The notes beneath the pieces were generated by a model that saw nothing but the letters and a program-made list of their open reading frames with translations, was not told the origin of the DNA and searched no databases. Below are positions 42,241 to 51,771 of a stretch of 64,000 nt of DNA, piece after piece; position 1 is the stretch's first letter; each line of letters starts with the position of its first letter. The position numbers and the translations under genes are program-made. Origin of the DNA: Larkinella rosea. GTDB lineage: Bacteria; Bacteroidota; Bacteroidia; Cytophagales; Spirosomataceae. The stretch spans positions 501,739 to 565,738 of the forward strand of contig NZ_RQJO01000011.1 of assembly GCF_003858635.1 (NCBI RefSeq). Reading direction: 5' to 3'.

Positions 42241-45200
42241 ATGCATCATTTTTACAAAAATGCACCAAACTGGCTCATCGTCGCCAGACATTCATTTTTT
42301 TATCTGGTAATTAACTTCGTTCTACTGGCTTCGGCTTCTGTGCAGGCTTCTAGTGCCGATCCACATCCTGATTATGCACCTCTGGCCGATCTTTATAATT
42401 CGACTAATGGTCCAGGCTGGACCAAATCTACCAACTGGCTGACGACGGATAATCCGTGTGGGTGGTATGGAATAAGCTGTAAAGAAAACCGGGTTACTGA
42501 CATCAATCTTGAGAATAACAATTTAATCGGTTCAATTCCAGGCACTATAGGCGATCTGGCTAATCTGCGCTTGCTTTCTTTATATAACAATACATTGAGT
42601 GGAGAAATACCGGGCAATTTGGGTAACTTGATTAAGTTGGTTTATCTTTTTCTAGATAATAACAAATTAAGTGGAAGTCTACCCGCGAGTTTAGGCAATC
42701 TAATCAATCTAAGTAACATTGCGCTGAACGATAATGAATTGAGTGGGCCAATTCCCAGCAGTTTTGGGAACTTGACCAATCTGGTAAACTTCTATAGTTA
42801 TAATAACAACTTAACGGGCACTATTCCCACTAGTTTGGGCAATCTAACCAAGCTGCAAGGAATTAGTCTGGGTAACAATGCATTGAGTGGAGAAATACCG
42901 GACAGCTTCGGGAATTTGACTAACCTCGTATCGCTATCTTTATACGAAAACCAGTTGGAAGGCACTCTTCCCAGTAGCCTGGGAAATCTTGTCAATCTGA
43001 CTTTTTTAAGTTTAAGTACCAACAAATTAAGTGGAGAAATACCGGACAGCTTCGGAAAGCTAATCAAGGTTTGGTATCTCACGCTGGACTATAACGAATT
43101 AAGTGGACCGCTCCCCGGTAGCTTGGGAAATATGGCATCTCTTGAGCATCTAGCTTTAAATCGTAACAAACTGACTGGAACGCTCCCCGATAATTTCAAA
43201 AACCTGACCAAATTAAGTCGGCTATATGCTGGACAAAACCAGTTTAGTGGCGACTTTCCTGCATTATTGTTAAATCTGAAAAATCTGCAAAGCATTAGTT
43301 TGAATTACAATCAATTCAGTGGAACGATTCCATCTACGTTAGGAACCTTGGAAAAGTTGGAAACGCTCGCTTTGGATCACAACCAATTTACGGGTGCTAT
43401 TCCGGCCAGTTTGGGAAATTTGACGAAGGTTAAATACATAAATTTAAGGGGAAACCGCTTAAGTGGCTGCTTTCCTGTTACTTTAAAAGCGCTATGTGGC
43501 CAAACAATCGACTTTACTGACAACCCCGGCCTGCCCGGTGGTGGCAACTTCACAGCATTTTGCAACAATGAGCCAGGCAGCAATACCATGTCAGCTCCCA
43601 CGCTGGCGTTGTCAGCCGGTGTTTCACAGCCGGTTTTACAAAACACCCCTTCGGTTTCAATAACCGTCTCCGGCTGTGAGGGCGGAACGGTCAACTGGGC
43701 GGGGCCGAACAATACGAAAGGCACTGGCGCAACGATTCCGGTTCCTACTGCTGCCGTCGGTACGTTTGCTTACTCGGCCACCTGCACCGTTGGCAGTTGC
43801 GTGAGTCCGTCCGGAACCGCTTCGGTGGTGATCAGTGCAGGTTCAACTGCCGGAAATTTCGACGGTTTTGTGTACGGCATCGACTGTGAAACGTTCCGGG
43901 GCTGGGCCTGGGATCGCGATAAAGTCAATACCGTTATTACCGTCGATATTCTGGATGGAGCCAACGTCATTGCCACGATTCCGGCGGGTGATTTTCGGCA
44001 GGACTTGCTCAACGCGGGCAAAGGAAACGGAAAACACGCCTTCAGCTTCCCGATCCCGGCCAGTTTGAAAGATGGGCGGCCGCATCAACTCACGGCCCGG
44101 GTAGCGGGAAGCAATTTTCAGCTGAAAAATCCGCCTAAAGCATTGACCTGTCAGGGCAGCGGAGGGCCGGTCAATCTGCCGCCGGTTGCGCCCGTAACCA
44201 GTCCGCTATCGGCAACCATCGGTCAGCTTTTTTGGTTGAACTTACCGGCTTTTTCCGATCCCGAAAATAGCACACTAGTGTACACGCTGACGGGGTTGCC
44301 GCTTGGTTTGAATTTTACAGCTCAAGATCGTCTCATTATCGGATCACCGATGATGTATGGCAATTTTACGTTGACTTATTCGGCTAAGGACAATCAGCAG
44401 GCAACTACCCAGGTGTTTATTTCGTTGACAGTGGCCCTCAATCAACTTCCTGTTGCTCCAACAACAACGCCTTTATCGGCCACGATTGGAAATGCTTTCA
44501 GTACGGTTTTGCCTGCTTTCACCGATCCCGAAAACCAATCGCTGACGTATGCCCTAAGCGGTTTACCAGTCGGATTGAGTTTCACGGCCGGAAACCGCAC
44601 GATCAGTGGCACGGCAGCCAGCGGTACGGCGGGTTCCTACGTGTTGACGTACTCTGCCAGCGACGGTACGAATACGACACCGGTTAGCATCAGTTTGACC
44701 GTTGCTTCGGGCTCGACAGCTCCGCCAATCAGTGTGACGGGTGAATTTGAAGGGTATTTATCGGTCGTGAGTTGCCAGGAAATGCGGGGTTGGGTCTGGG
44801 ATCGCACCAAACCCAATACACCGTTGATGGTGGAGTTTTTCTCCGACGGTATTTCCATCGGAACCATGGAAGCGAAAAACTATCGCCAGGATTTGAAAGA
44901 TGCCCAGAAGGGCAACGGAAACCACGGGTACGTGTTTCCAACGCCAGCAGGGATCAAAAACAACGTCACCCATCAAATCAGTGCCAAAGTTCAGAACAGT
45001 ATATACTTCCTGAAAGGCTCACCGATAGCCCTGAAATGCGCTCCTTCAGGCCGGTTGTCGGCCGAAAGTCCGGATCGCCTTGAGGTGATTTTGCTGGGCA
45101 ATCCGGTTTCACGAGACCAGATCGAGGTGCAAATCCGGGGCGCGGAAGGCCAATCGCTGAAACTGGAATTGACCGATGCCAGTGGCCGGTTGGTGCAGCA

Positions 45201-45330
45201 GCTGCTGGTGGAACGGATGAGAACCATCGAGCAGCAAACCCTGGATATTAGTCGCCAGTTGCCCGGACTGTTGCTGCTTCGGGCCACGAGCGGCTCTCAG
45301 TCGGTGACGCTGAAGGTGTTGAAACCGTAG
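42241..45330 (+). CDS. Leucine-rich-repeat surface protein with Ig-like domains and T9SS signal
   Basis: The 1029-residue protein has a signal peptide (FFYLVINFVLLASASVQA) and an LRR cap (LADLYNSTNGPGWTKSTNWL ... CGWYGISC). About fifteen plant-type 24-residue LRRs of the form LSGEIPxSFGNLTNLxxLSL follow to residue ~430. A region of unknown fold (~440-530) precedes a GWAWD domain (536-640), two He_PIG Ig domains (~645-822), a second GWVWD domain (833-930) and a T9SS type A sorting domain (LEVILLGNPVSRDQIEVQIR ... LPGLLLLRA). It should be a cell-surface adhesion or recognition protein. The LRR-coding DNA is clearly more AT-rich than the C-terminal half. A terminator follows. Confidence 0.9.
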   Translation: MHHFYKNAPNWLIVARHSFFYLVINFVLLASASVQASSADPHPDYAPLADLYNSTNGPGWTKSTNWLTTDNPCGWYGISCKENRVTDINLENNNLIGSIPGTIGDLANLRLLSLYNNTLSGEIPGNLGNLIKLVYLFLDNNKLSGSLPASLGNLINLSNIALNDNELSGPIPSSFGNLTNLVNFYSYNNNLTGTIPTSLGNLTKLQGISLGNNALSGEIPDSFGNLTNLVSLSLYENQLEGTLPSSLGNLVNLTFLSLSTNKLSGEIPDSFGKLIKVWYLTLDYNELSGPLPGSLGNMASLEHLALNRNKLTGTLPDNFKNLTKLSRLYAGQNQFSGDFPALLLNLKNLQSISLNYNQFSGTIPSTLGTLEKLETLALDHNQFTGAIPASLGNLTKVKYINLRGNRLSGCFPVTLKALCGQTIDFTDNPGLPGGGNFTAFCNNEPGSNTMSAPTLALSAGVSQPVLQNTPSVSITVSGCEGGTVNWAGPNNTKGTGATIPVPTAAVGTFAYSATCTVGSCVSPSGTASVVISAGSTAGNFDGFVYGIDCETFRGWAWDRDKVNTVITVDILDGANVIATIPAGDFRQDLLNAGKGNGKHAFSFPIPASLKDGRPHQLTARVAGSNFQLKNPPKALTCQGSGGPVNLPPVAPVTSPLSATIGQLFWLNLPAFSDPENSTLVYTLTGLPLGLNFTAQDRLIIGSPMMYGNFTLTYSAKDNQQATTQVFISLTVALNQLPVAPTTTPLSATIGNAFSTVLPAFTDPENQSLTYALSGLPVGLSFTAGNRTISGTAASGTAGSYVLTYSASDGTNTTPVSISLTVASGSTAPPISVTGEFEGYLSVVSCQEMRGWVWDRTKPNTPLMVEFFSDGISIGTMEAKNYRQDLKDAQKGNGNHGYVFPTPAGIKNNVTHQISAKVQNSIYFLKGSPIALKCAPSGRLSAESPDRLEVILLGNPVSRDQIEVQIRGAEGQSLKLELTDASGRLVQQLLVERMRTIEQQTLDISRQLPGLLLLRATSGSQSVTLKVLKP

Positions 45331-46038
45331 CAGGAAGCCCTATCATACCGAGTAGCCCGAACGTTGGCTGCTCGGTTCCAAAATCGAAACCTTCCGATCC
45401 GTAGCGTAACGACCAATCGGAAGGTTTTTTATGTCATATGCGTTCCTTTCCGAGTTGAACCTCTTCTGTTTTCTCAGCCCATCTCCGGCTGTTTTCAAAC
45501 TTTTTTGAAAAAAAATGAGGCTGATTCCGGGTTGGAAAAAATTACCGGTGAAAAAGTAAAATTATCGGAAAAGTACTACTGTATTTTTAAAAAATTTTCA
45601 TAATACTCTGAATTAACTGAAATTAGCCATTCCCGATTTACGGATAATCATTGAAAATTTGCAGTTAATCCATGGCGATTGAATGGCACTAAGACCGTTT
45701 TAGCCTGTTCTTTTTTCAAGATCTCGCTCGAAAAAATCGTAATAAATGCAACTATTTTACAAAGACTCCGGTCTTAGCCATTACATCCATCTCACCAGCA
45801 TAAATCAATAGGCTCCACATACCAACGGGAGGTTTAACCCTGGCTGTTCTTCTCCGTTCGTAGCTGTCCGCGATTCCTGTTGATTTTAAATCTCCCAATG
45901 TAAGGTTCATTAAAATGTCATTAATACTATCTAGTGTTATGGCATAAATTAATTACCATATTTTAATTTTTTAATTTTACATTTTTCCAATTCTCTATTT
46001 CCAAATCCAATCGCCGTTGTAACGGCCTTCAAAACTCT
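45331..46038. other. Intergenic region before the SusC gene
   Basis: Beyond the terminator at 45387-45430 this 708-bp stretch is AT-rich and contains no gene. A plus frame at 45364-45603 is not credible because it begins inside the terminator and its composition is not coding-like. The SusC promoter should lie in the last 200 bp. Confidence 0.4.
45387..45430 (+). terminator. Rho-independent terminator of the LRR gene
   Basis: AAACCTTCCGAT (45387-45398) pairs with ATCGGAAGGTTT (45416-45427) across a 17-base loop, followed by further T residues. It lies 57 bp after the stop codon. Confidence 0.85.
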
Positions 46039-49000
46039 ATGATAAAATTCGTACTACCGCAAGCCCAGCTTAGCAGGATGGTGAAACTTTGCCTTTTCCC
46101 AACCCTACTGGCTTTTGTCTGCACGAGTATCGCCTTCGCTGCGAAGGCTCCTAATTCAGGAACATCGAAAACCGCTCTCGCCACCGCACTGGTGGACCGT
46201 ACCCTGACCGGGAAAGTAATCGACGAAACCAACTCGGCTTTGCCGGGGGTCAGCATTGTTATTAAGGGAACAACCCGTGGTACCGTAACGGATGCCAACG
46301 GTGAGTACAAAATTGAAGTGCCCGAATCAGGCGCTACGCTGGTCTATTCGTTTGTGGGCTACCTCTCGCAGGAAGTCAGTGTCGGGGGGCGTAACTCGAT
46401 CGATGTCAGCCTGAAAGCCGACAATAAAGTACTGGACGAGATCGTCGTCATCGGGTATGGTACGGCCAAGAAAAGTGACTTGACAGGTGCAGTCGGAACG
46501 GTCAAAGAAGCCGAACTGAAAGAACGGCCCGCTCCATCGCTGCAACAGGCGCTGTCGGGTCGGATGCCGGGTGTGCAGGTCAACACCAACTCGGGTCGCC
46601 CCGGTGGCCGGACCACCATCCGCGTACGTGGTTTTAGCTCGATCAACTCCTCGAACAACCCGTTGTACGTGGTCGATGGGGTGATGCTGCCCCAGGGCAA
46701 CGGGGCTCAGTTTAGCTCGGCCATCGACTACATCAACCCCAACGACATCGTATCGGTTGAGGTTCTGAAAGATGCCTCTTCGACGGCCATTTACGGGGCG
46801 CGGGGTGCCAACGGCGTGGTGCTGGTGACGACCAAAAAGGGCAAATCCGGTCAGGGCCAGGTAACCTATAACGTTGATTTCAGCGTGAACACGATCGGGC
46901 CCAATCGCCCGCATGTATTGAATTCCGCACAATACGTTGCAACGGAGGATCTGGCGTGGGCGAACATGGCCAAATACGATCCCGTCGGCTGGGCCGCTGG
47001 CAAATGGGCGTACCTGAACCCGAAACTGCGCCGGACCGACCCCCGGGTGTGGAACTCCGACGGCAGCCCGAAATACGATACGAACTGGCTGGAAGAAGCG
47101 ACTCAGAACAAACTCTCGCAAAACCACCAGCTGGGTTTCAGTGGCGGTAATGAGCGGACTCAGTACTCGATCTCATTGGGTTACCGGGACGATCAGGGCT
47201 TGATCAAAACCTCGTATCTGAAACGGTATTCGGGCCGGTTTACGATCGACGATCAGGTCAAAAAGTGGTTGAAAATCGGGGGCACGCTGAGCTACAACAA
47301 CCAGTCGGAAAACATTGTGGATCAGGGTGATGCCGTCGCTCGTCAGATCGTGGAAGACTTCCCGTTCCTGCCGGTGAAATACGACGACGGAACCTACGCC
47401 AACAACCGGGACTATCCCTACGCGGAAGGAACGATGAGCTCAGTGCACCGTTTGATGGATACCAAATACATCCTGAATACGCAAACGACCCTGGGGAGCA
47501 TGTACTCCAACATCACCTTCGCCAAAGGGCTGGAAATGCGCACCATTCTGGGAGCCAACATTCAAACCCAGGAAAACAATCAATCGGTGACCCGGACGCT
47601 GAACATTGGCGGGAATGGTAACGCATCGACTTCAAACCGCAAAGAATCGTTCTGGTCGCTGGAAAACTATTTGACCTACAACAAGCAGATCAACGAAAAA
47701 CACGCCATCAACGCCCTGTTGGGGATTTCATGGCAGGAAACGAACGTGTTTAGCCAGAGTGCCAGTGTGAGCGGTTTTGCGACGGACTACTTCGGGTTCA
47801 ACAACCTCGGTGCCGGTGCCACTAACCCCAGTGTGGGTTCTGGCGCATCGCGGTTTGCGTTCAACTCGTACTTCGGCCGGATCAACTACAGCCTGATGGA
47901 CAAATACCTGTTGACGGTGACGGGTCGGGCGGATGGCTCCTCAAAATTTGGGGAAAACCACAAGTTTGCCTTCTTCCCTTCGACGGCACTGGCCTGGCGG
48001 GCATCGGAAGAAGAGTTCCTGAAAGGCAACCCAGTGATCTCGAATTTGAAAGTTCGGACCAGCTTCGGTTTGACGGGTAACTCCGAAATTCCGGCGTACA
48101 CCTCCCTGTCGCTTTTAAGTTCCAATTATGCGACGGTTTACGGCGATACAAAAGTAACGGGAACGGGGATCAGCCGGTTGGCCAACCCGGATTTACGTTG
48201 GGAAAAAACCGCTCAGACCGACGTGGGCGTTGAACTGGGCCTGTTGAAAGGTCGCATCAACATCGAAGCGGACTATTATTACCGCAAGACGACCGACATG
48301 CTGCTGGATGCGCCGGTGCCGCGTACGAGCGGTTACGCCACCATTCGCCGGAACGTGGGTTCGATGCAGAACAAGGGGGTTGAACTGGGCATCAATACGG
48401 TGAACATCGACGCGGGCGGTTTTCAGTGGAACACGACCTTCAACATTTCATTCAACCGCAACAAGGTATTGTCGCTGGCGACGCCTTCGGATATTTTCAA
48501 CGTTGGGGGGCCAAACTTTACCAACCCGACCAACGTGATTCGGGTGGGCCAGCCGGTCGGTTCGTTCTGGGGTCTGACCCGCGTGGGTGTCTGGAGCGAA
48601 GCCGAGCGCGAAGAAGCCGCCAAATTCACCAGCTACCGGAACGGGTTGACGATTCTGCCGGGTGACATCAAGTACCTGGATGTCAACGGTGACAAAGCCA
48701 TCACGGATGCCGACCGGAGCATCATCGGCAACGGTAGCCCGAAAGGCTGGGGTGCCTTCACCAACAGCTTCCGCTACAAGAACTTCGATTTGACGTTTGA
48801 GACCCAGTTCTCCTACGGCAACAAAGTCATGTTGATGAACCTGCACCCGAGCGAAGACCGTCAGGCTTTGGCCAACAGCTACACTTCGGTGTTGAATGCC
48901 TGGACGCCAACGAACCAGAATACGATGATCGCCGAAATCCGCGACACGCGGGCGGGTTACGTAACGAACGTGGACAGCCACTGGATCAAGGACGGATCGT

Positions 49001-49254
49001 TCCTGCGCGGTAAAAACCTGTTGCTGGGGTACACCTTCCCGAGTCTGATCACGAATAAATTGAAACTGAACCGTCTGCGGGCGTATCTGTCGGTACAGAA
49101 TTTCTTCCTGCTGGTGAAAGATCCGATCGTGGGTGATCCAGAAGTTACGCCGACCAACCAGGGGGATGATAACAGCGCGTTCTCACAAGGGATGATCTGG
49201 CACAACTATCCCAAACCGACCACCTATATGTTCGGTTTGCAGATTGGTTTGTAA
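46039..49254 (+). CDS. SusC/RagA family TonB-linked outer membrane protein
   Basis: The 1071-residue protein has a signal peptide (CLFPTLLAFVCTSIAFA) and a carboxypeptidase-regulatory-like domain (LTGKVIDETNSALPGVSIVI, residues ~54-130). A TonB box-like stretch EIVVIGYGTAKKSDLTGAV and plug domain (LSGRMPGVQVNTNSGRPGG ... LYVVDGVM ... VEVLKDASSTAIYGARGANG) follow, then a 22-strand barrel ending in FGLQIGL. It imports a nutrient, usually an oligosaccharide or peptide, with its SusD partner 172 bp downstream. No sigma/anti-sigma pair or glycosidase is adjacent, so the substrate is not predictable. Confidence 0.97.
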   Translation: MIKFVLPQAQLSRMVKLCLFPTLLAFVCTSIAFAAKAPNSGTSKTALATALVDRTLTGKVIDETNSALPGVSIVIKGTTRGTVTDANGEYKIEVPESGATLVYSFVGYLSQEVSVGGRNSIDVSLKADNKVLDEIVVIGYGTAKKSDLTGAVGTVKEAELKERPAPSLQQALSGRMPGVQVNTNSGRPGGRTTIRVRGFSSINSSNNPLYVVDGVMLPQGNGAQFSSAIDYINPNDIVSVEVLKDASSTAIYGARGANGVVLVTTKKGKSGQGQVTYNVDFSVNTIGPNRPHVLNSAQYVATEDLAWANMAKYDPVGWAAGKWAYLNPKLRRTDPRVWNSDGSPKYDTNWLEEATQNKLSQNHQLGFSGGNERTQYSISLGYRDDQGLIKTSYLKRYSGRFTIDDQVKKWLKIGGTLSYNNQSENIVDQGDAVARQIVEDFPFLPVKYDDGTYANNRDYPYAEGTMSSVHRLMDTKYILNTQTTLGSMYSNITFAKGLEMRTILGANIQTQENNQSVTRTLNIGGNGNASTSNRKESFWSLENYLTYNKQINEKHAINALLGISWQETNVFSQSASVSGFATDYFGFNNLGAGATNPSVGSGASRFAFNSYFGRINYSLMDKYLLTVTGRADGSSKFGENHKFAFFPSTALAWRASEEEFLKGNPVISNLKVRTSFGLTGNSEIPAYTSLSLLSSNYATVYGDTKVTGTGISRLANPDLRWEKTAQTDVGVELGLLKGRINIEADYYYRKTTDMLLDAPVPRTSGYATIRRNVGSMQNKGVELGINTVNIDAGGFQWNTTFNISFNRNKVLSLATPSDIFNVGGPNFTNPTNVIRVGQPVGSFWGLTRVGVWSEAEREEAAKFTSYRNGLTILPGDIKYLDVNGDKAITDADRSIIGNGSPKGWGAFTNSFRYKNFDLTFETQFSYGNKVMLMNLHPSEDRQALANSYTSVLNAWTPTNQNTMIAEIRDTRAGYVTNVDSHWIKDGSFLRGKNLLLGYTFPSLITNKLKLNRLRAYLSVQNFFLLVKDPIVGDPEVTPTNQGDDNSAFSQGMIWHNYPKPTTYMFGLQIGL

Positions 49255-49426
49255 AATTTTGGTTGACGGTTTTCCGTTTACGGTATTTGCTGGGCCGACG
49301 TTTCGGTAGGCTGACGCATTCATTACTTTAACCGACTGTAACCCCAAAACGGAACGCCGTATGCCCGAAACCCTATTTGCAAAGTTACCCCGTTGATACT
49401 AAGTACTTTAAAAAGCGATTCTTACA

Positions 49427-50983
49427 ATGAAACATATAGTGAATAAAGTAAGCAAAGTAGCCCTGTTAGGAGCTATTCTGCTGGGTCCGGTCGGTTGCAA
49501 GGATTTCCTCAAAGAGCAGGCTCCTTCCAACCTGACGCCCGACAATTTTTACACCATTCCCGATCACGCCGAAGCGGCTATTGCTTCGGTCTACGCCGAC
49601 ATGCGATTTATGGGCGATGGGGCCGGGATTTTCTCGTCGAACTGGCAATTGCTGGAAGCTCTGACCGGAACATCCACGACGGAAACCGCCCAGAATTCCG
49701 ATTTGAACAACCTGTACGGGTTGGTGCATGATGGCAACACGATTCATGTGGTCAACTACTGGAACGGACTTTACAAAGTGATCGCGCAGGCCAACCAGGT
49801 GCTCGATAAGGTGCCGGGCATCACGCCGATGGACGACGCTCAGAAAAAGAAAATTCTGGGAGAAGCCCGGTTTTTGCGGGCTAATGCGTATTTCACGGCG
49901 GTTCGGCTTTGGGGTGATATTCCCCTGATTACCAAGCCGCAAACGGCTTCTTCGGAAGACTTCCAACCTTCACGGACTCCGCAGGAAGATGTTTACAAAC
50001 TGATCGTGGATGATCTGGTGGCGGCTGAAGCGGCCGGTTTGGCCTGGACGGATGTGTCGGGACGCGTGAATCTGGCGGCAGTGAAAACGCTGCTGTCGAA
50101 AGTGTACCTGACGATGGCCGGTTTTCCGCTGAGCAAAGGGGCCACGCACTACAAACTGGCGGCTGATAAGGCCTTCGAAGTCATCACCTACGCCAATGCG
50201 AATCCCACCGAAATCGGCCTGTTTGCTTCGCTGGAGGATGTACACAAGGAAAGCACCGAAAACCGACTGGAGCATCTTTTTGAGTTGCAGTATAACACGC
50301 TGGTGGCCGGAAATCCGATGGACAACATGTATCCCAACTTCAAACCGGTGACGTACAACGGTCCATCCGGAACGGGTAGTACGGTGCCAACGCCCTCATT
50401 CTACGCTTCCTACGAAAAAGGCGATTTGCGGGCGAAAGATCAGGGCTATTTCTACTCGACTTACTTCACCAATGGCAGTGGAGACCGGTTTGAGCTGGGA
50501 GCGAACTACATCTTCAAGCATTTCAACCGGACGGCCAACGGTACTCAGGGAGTAGCCGGAACGCGTCAGAACAACCTGAACGTGCCGCAAATCCGGTATG
50601 CCGAAACGCTGCTGATCTTTGCGGAAGCGCAGAACGAAGTGGGCGCTCCGACGCAGGCGGCTTACGATGCGCTGAAGAAAGTTCGGGATCGGGCGGGTCT
50701 GACGACGCCGGCTTTAGGCACCTACACCCAGGCAACGTTCCGCGAAGCGGTTTGGCGGGAGCGGTGGCACGAACTGAGCTACGAGCAGATCACCTGGTTC
50801 GACATGGTGCGGCTGCGGAAAGTGTACAACGACAAAACGAATGGGTTTGACAACTTTGTGGGTCACGTAAATCCGAGTTCGAACCAGCCGTTGCAGGAAA
50901 AACATTTGCTGCTGCCGCTGGGCAAGCAGGAAATGCTGAACAACCCGAACCTGAAACCGCAGAATCCGGGTTATCCGAACTAA
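49427..50983 (+). CDS. RagB/SusD family nutrient uptake outer membrane lipoprotein
   Basis: The 518-residue protein has a lipoprotein signal (LLGAILLGPVGCKDFL, lipobox Cys at residue 25). SusD features include LTPDNFYTIPDHAEAAIASV, YWNGLYKVIAQANQVLDKVP and LGEARFLRANAYFTAVRLWG in the TPR-like part. The C-terminal part shows NLNVPQIRYAETLLIFAEAQ and FREAVWRERWHELSYEQITW. It forms the lid on the SusC transporter on the outer surface and captures the ligand. A terminator follows at 51001-51051. Confidence 0.97.
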   Translation: MKHIVNKVSKVALLGAILLGPVGCKDFLKEQAPSNLTPDNFYTIPDHAEAAIASVYADMRFMGDGAGIFSSNWQLLEALTGTSTTETAQNSDLNNLYGLVHDGNTIHVVNYWNGLYKVIAQANQVLDKVPGITPMDDAQKKKILGEARFLRANAYFTAVRLWGDIPLITKPQTASSEDFQPSRTPQEDVYKLIVDDLVAAEAAGLAWTDVSGRVNLAAVKTLLSKVYLTMAGFPLSKGATHYKLAADKAFEVITYANANPTEIGLFASLEDVHKESTENRLEHLFELQYNTLVAGNPMDNMYPNFKPVTYNGPSGTGSTVPTPSFYASYEKGDLRAKDQGYFYSTYFTNGSGDRFELGANYIFKHFNRTANGTQGVAGTRQNNLNVPQIRYAETLLIFAEAQNEVGAPTQAAYDALKKVRDRAGLTTPALGTYTQATFREAVWRERWHELSYEQITWFDMVRLRKVYNDKTNGFDNFVGHVNPSSNQPLQEKHLLLPLGKQEMLNNPNLKPQNPGYPN

Positions 50984-51000
50984 GTAATTGATTTTAAGTC

Positions 51001-51051
51001 AAAACCGCACTGTTCTAATTGATTCATTCAATTGGGATCGTGCGGTTTTTT
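51001..51051 (+). terminator. Terminator of the SusCD operon
   Basis: AAAACCGCAC (51001-51010) pairs with GTGCGGTTTT (51040-51049), with an inner AATTGA/TCAATT stem, followed by TT. It lies 17 bp after the SusD stop. Confidence 0.8.
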
Positions 51052-51140
51052 GTGGGTAATGGATGCGTGTTTTCCGCAGTAGGCTGGTTGCGGCTGCCGA
51101 TGCGAAGCGGTTTTTGGTAGTAGGTTGAAGCCGCAAAAGC

Positions 51141-51174
51141 AAACCGTCCGGATTAAAGTCCGGGCGGTTTTTAT
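51141..51174 (+). terminator. Second terminator-like hairpin
   Basis: AAACCGTCCGGA (51141-51152) pairs with TCCGGGCGGTTT (51159-51170), one G-T wobble, 6-base loop, followed by TTATTTAT. It may be a backup terminator after the SusCD operon. Confidence 0.55.
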
Positions 51175-51771
51175 TTATACTGCCCGGAATGCCCCATCGA
51201 ATAGCGATTAAAATAGTATCAAATGTGATTTTTTATTTGTTAAAACTGTCCTTCAATTTACGATTCTGCCGTACTTTTGAGTTTCCAGTTTTTGATTTTC
51301 CACACACTTGCTATCAAATCAATCGCCGTGCTTCATTTCAGGATTAAAAATGGAACGCAAAAAAAAATGACGACAATGGGCGGTTGGCATCTTCGGAGCA
51401 TTGAGTAGTTGGCCGGGTATGCATTGGTAGGACTCATCAAATTTAGAATGTAGACTGAACCGCCAGGAAATTGGCTGAAAGAGGACTCGTTGTGTCCAAA
51501 CTACAGGAATTGAACGTAAGCGGAGGGGCAGATTACAGGAAATCGTACGGTTTTCCTTAGTAGAAATACTGACATGTGGGTATATGTTGACCTAATTGGT
51601 ATAGCTACTTTTACCTTGTTTCTGAAAGGGCTATTTGAGTAATATAAAGTGAATTATTCGAGTAGGGTCGGAAGGCTGTCGGCAGCGGTCAAAAAAAACT
51701 CATTTTTTTTAAATCGGGCTGATAACCTTCCGTTGCTTTCGGGCATTGATGGGTACAAAATCAAATTCTTT

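Larger units (their letters stand above)
50984..51771. other. Intergenic region before the caspase operon
   Basis: This 788-bp region contains the two hairpins at 51001-51051 and 51141-51174. TACTTTTG at 51272-51279 matches the Bacteroidota -7 consensus TAnnTTTG but lacks a well-spaced TTTG -33 box and is 490 bp from the first ATG. I see no gene. The caspase operon promoter must lie here. Confidence 0.4.

Noticed and set aside
45364-45603. 79-residue plus-strand frame after the LRR gene
   Set aside because: It starts at a non-ATG codon inside the terminator and reads through AT-rich DNA without coding character.
46039-50983. Complete polysaccharide utilisation locus
   Set aside because: Only SusC and SusD are present; no glycosidase, sensor or sigma/anti-sigma genes flank them, so only an orphan pair is claimed.
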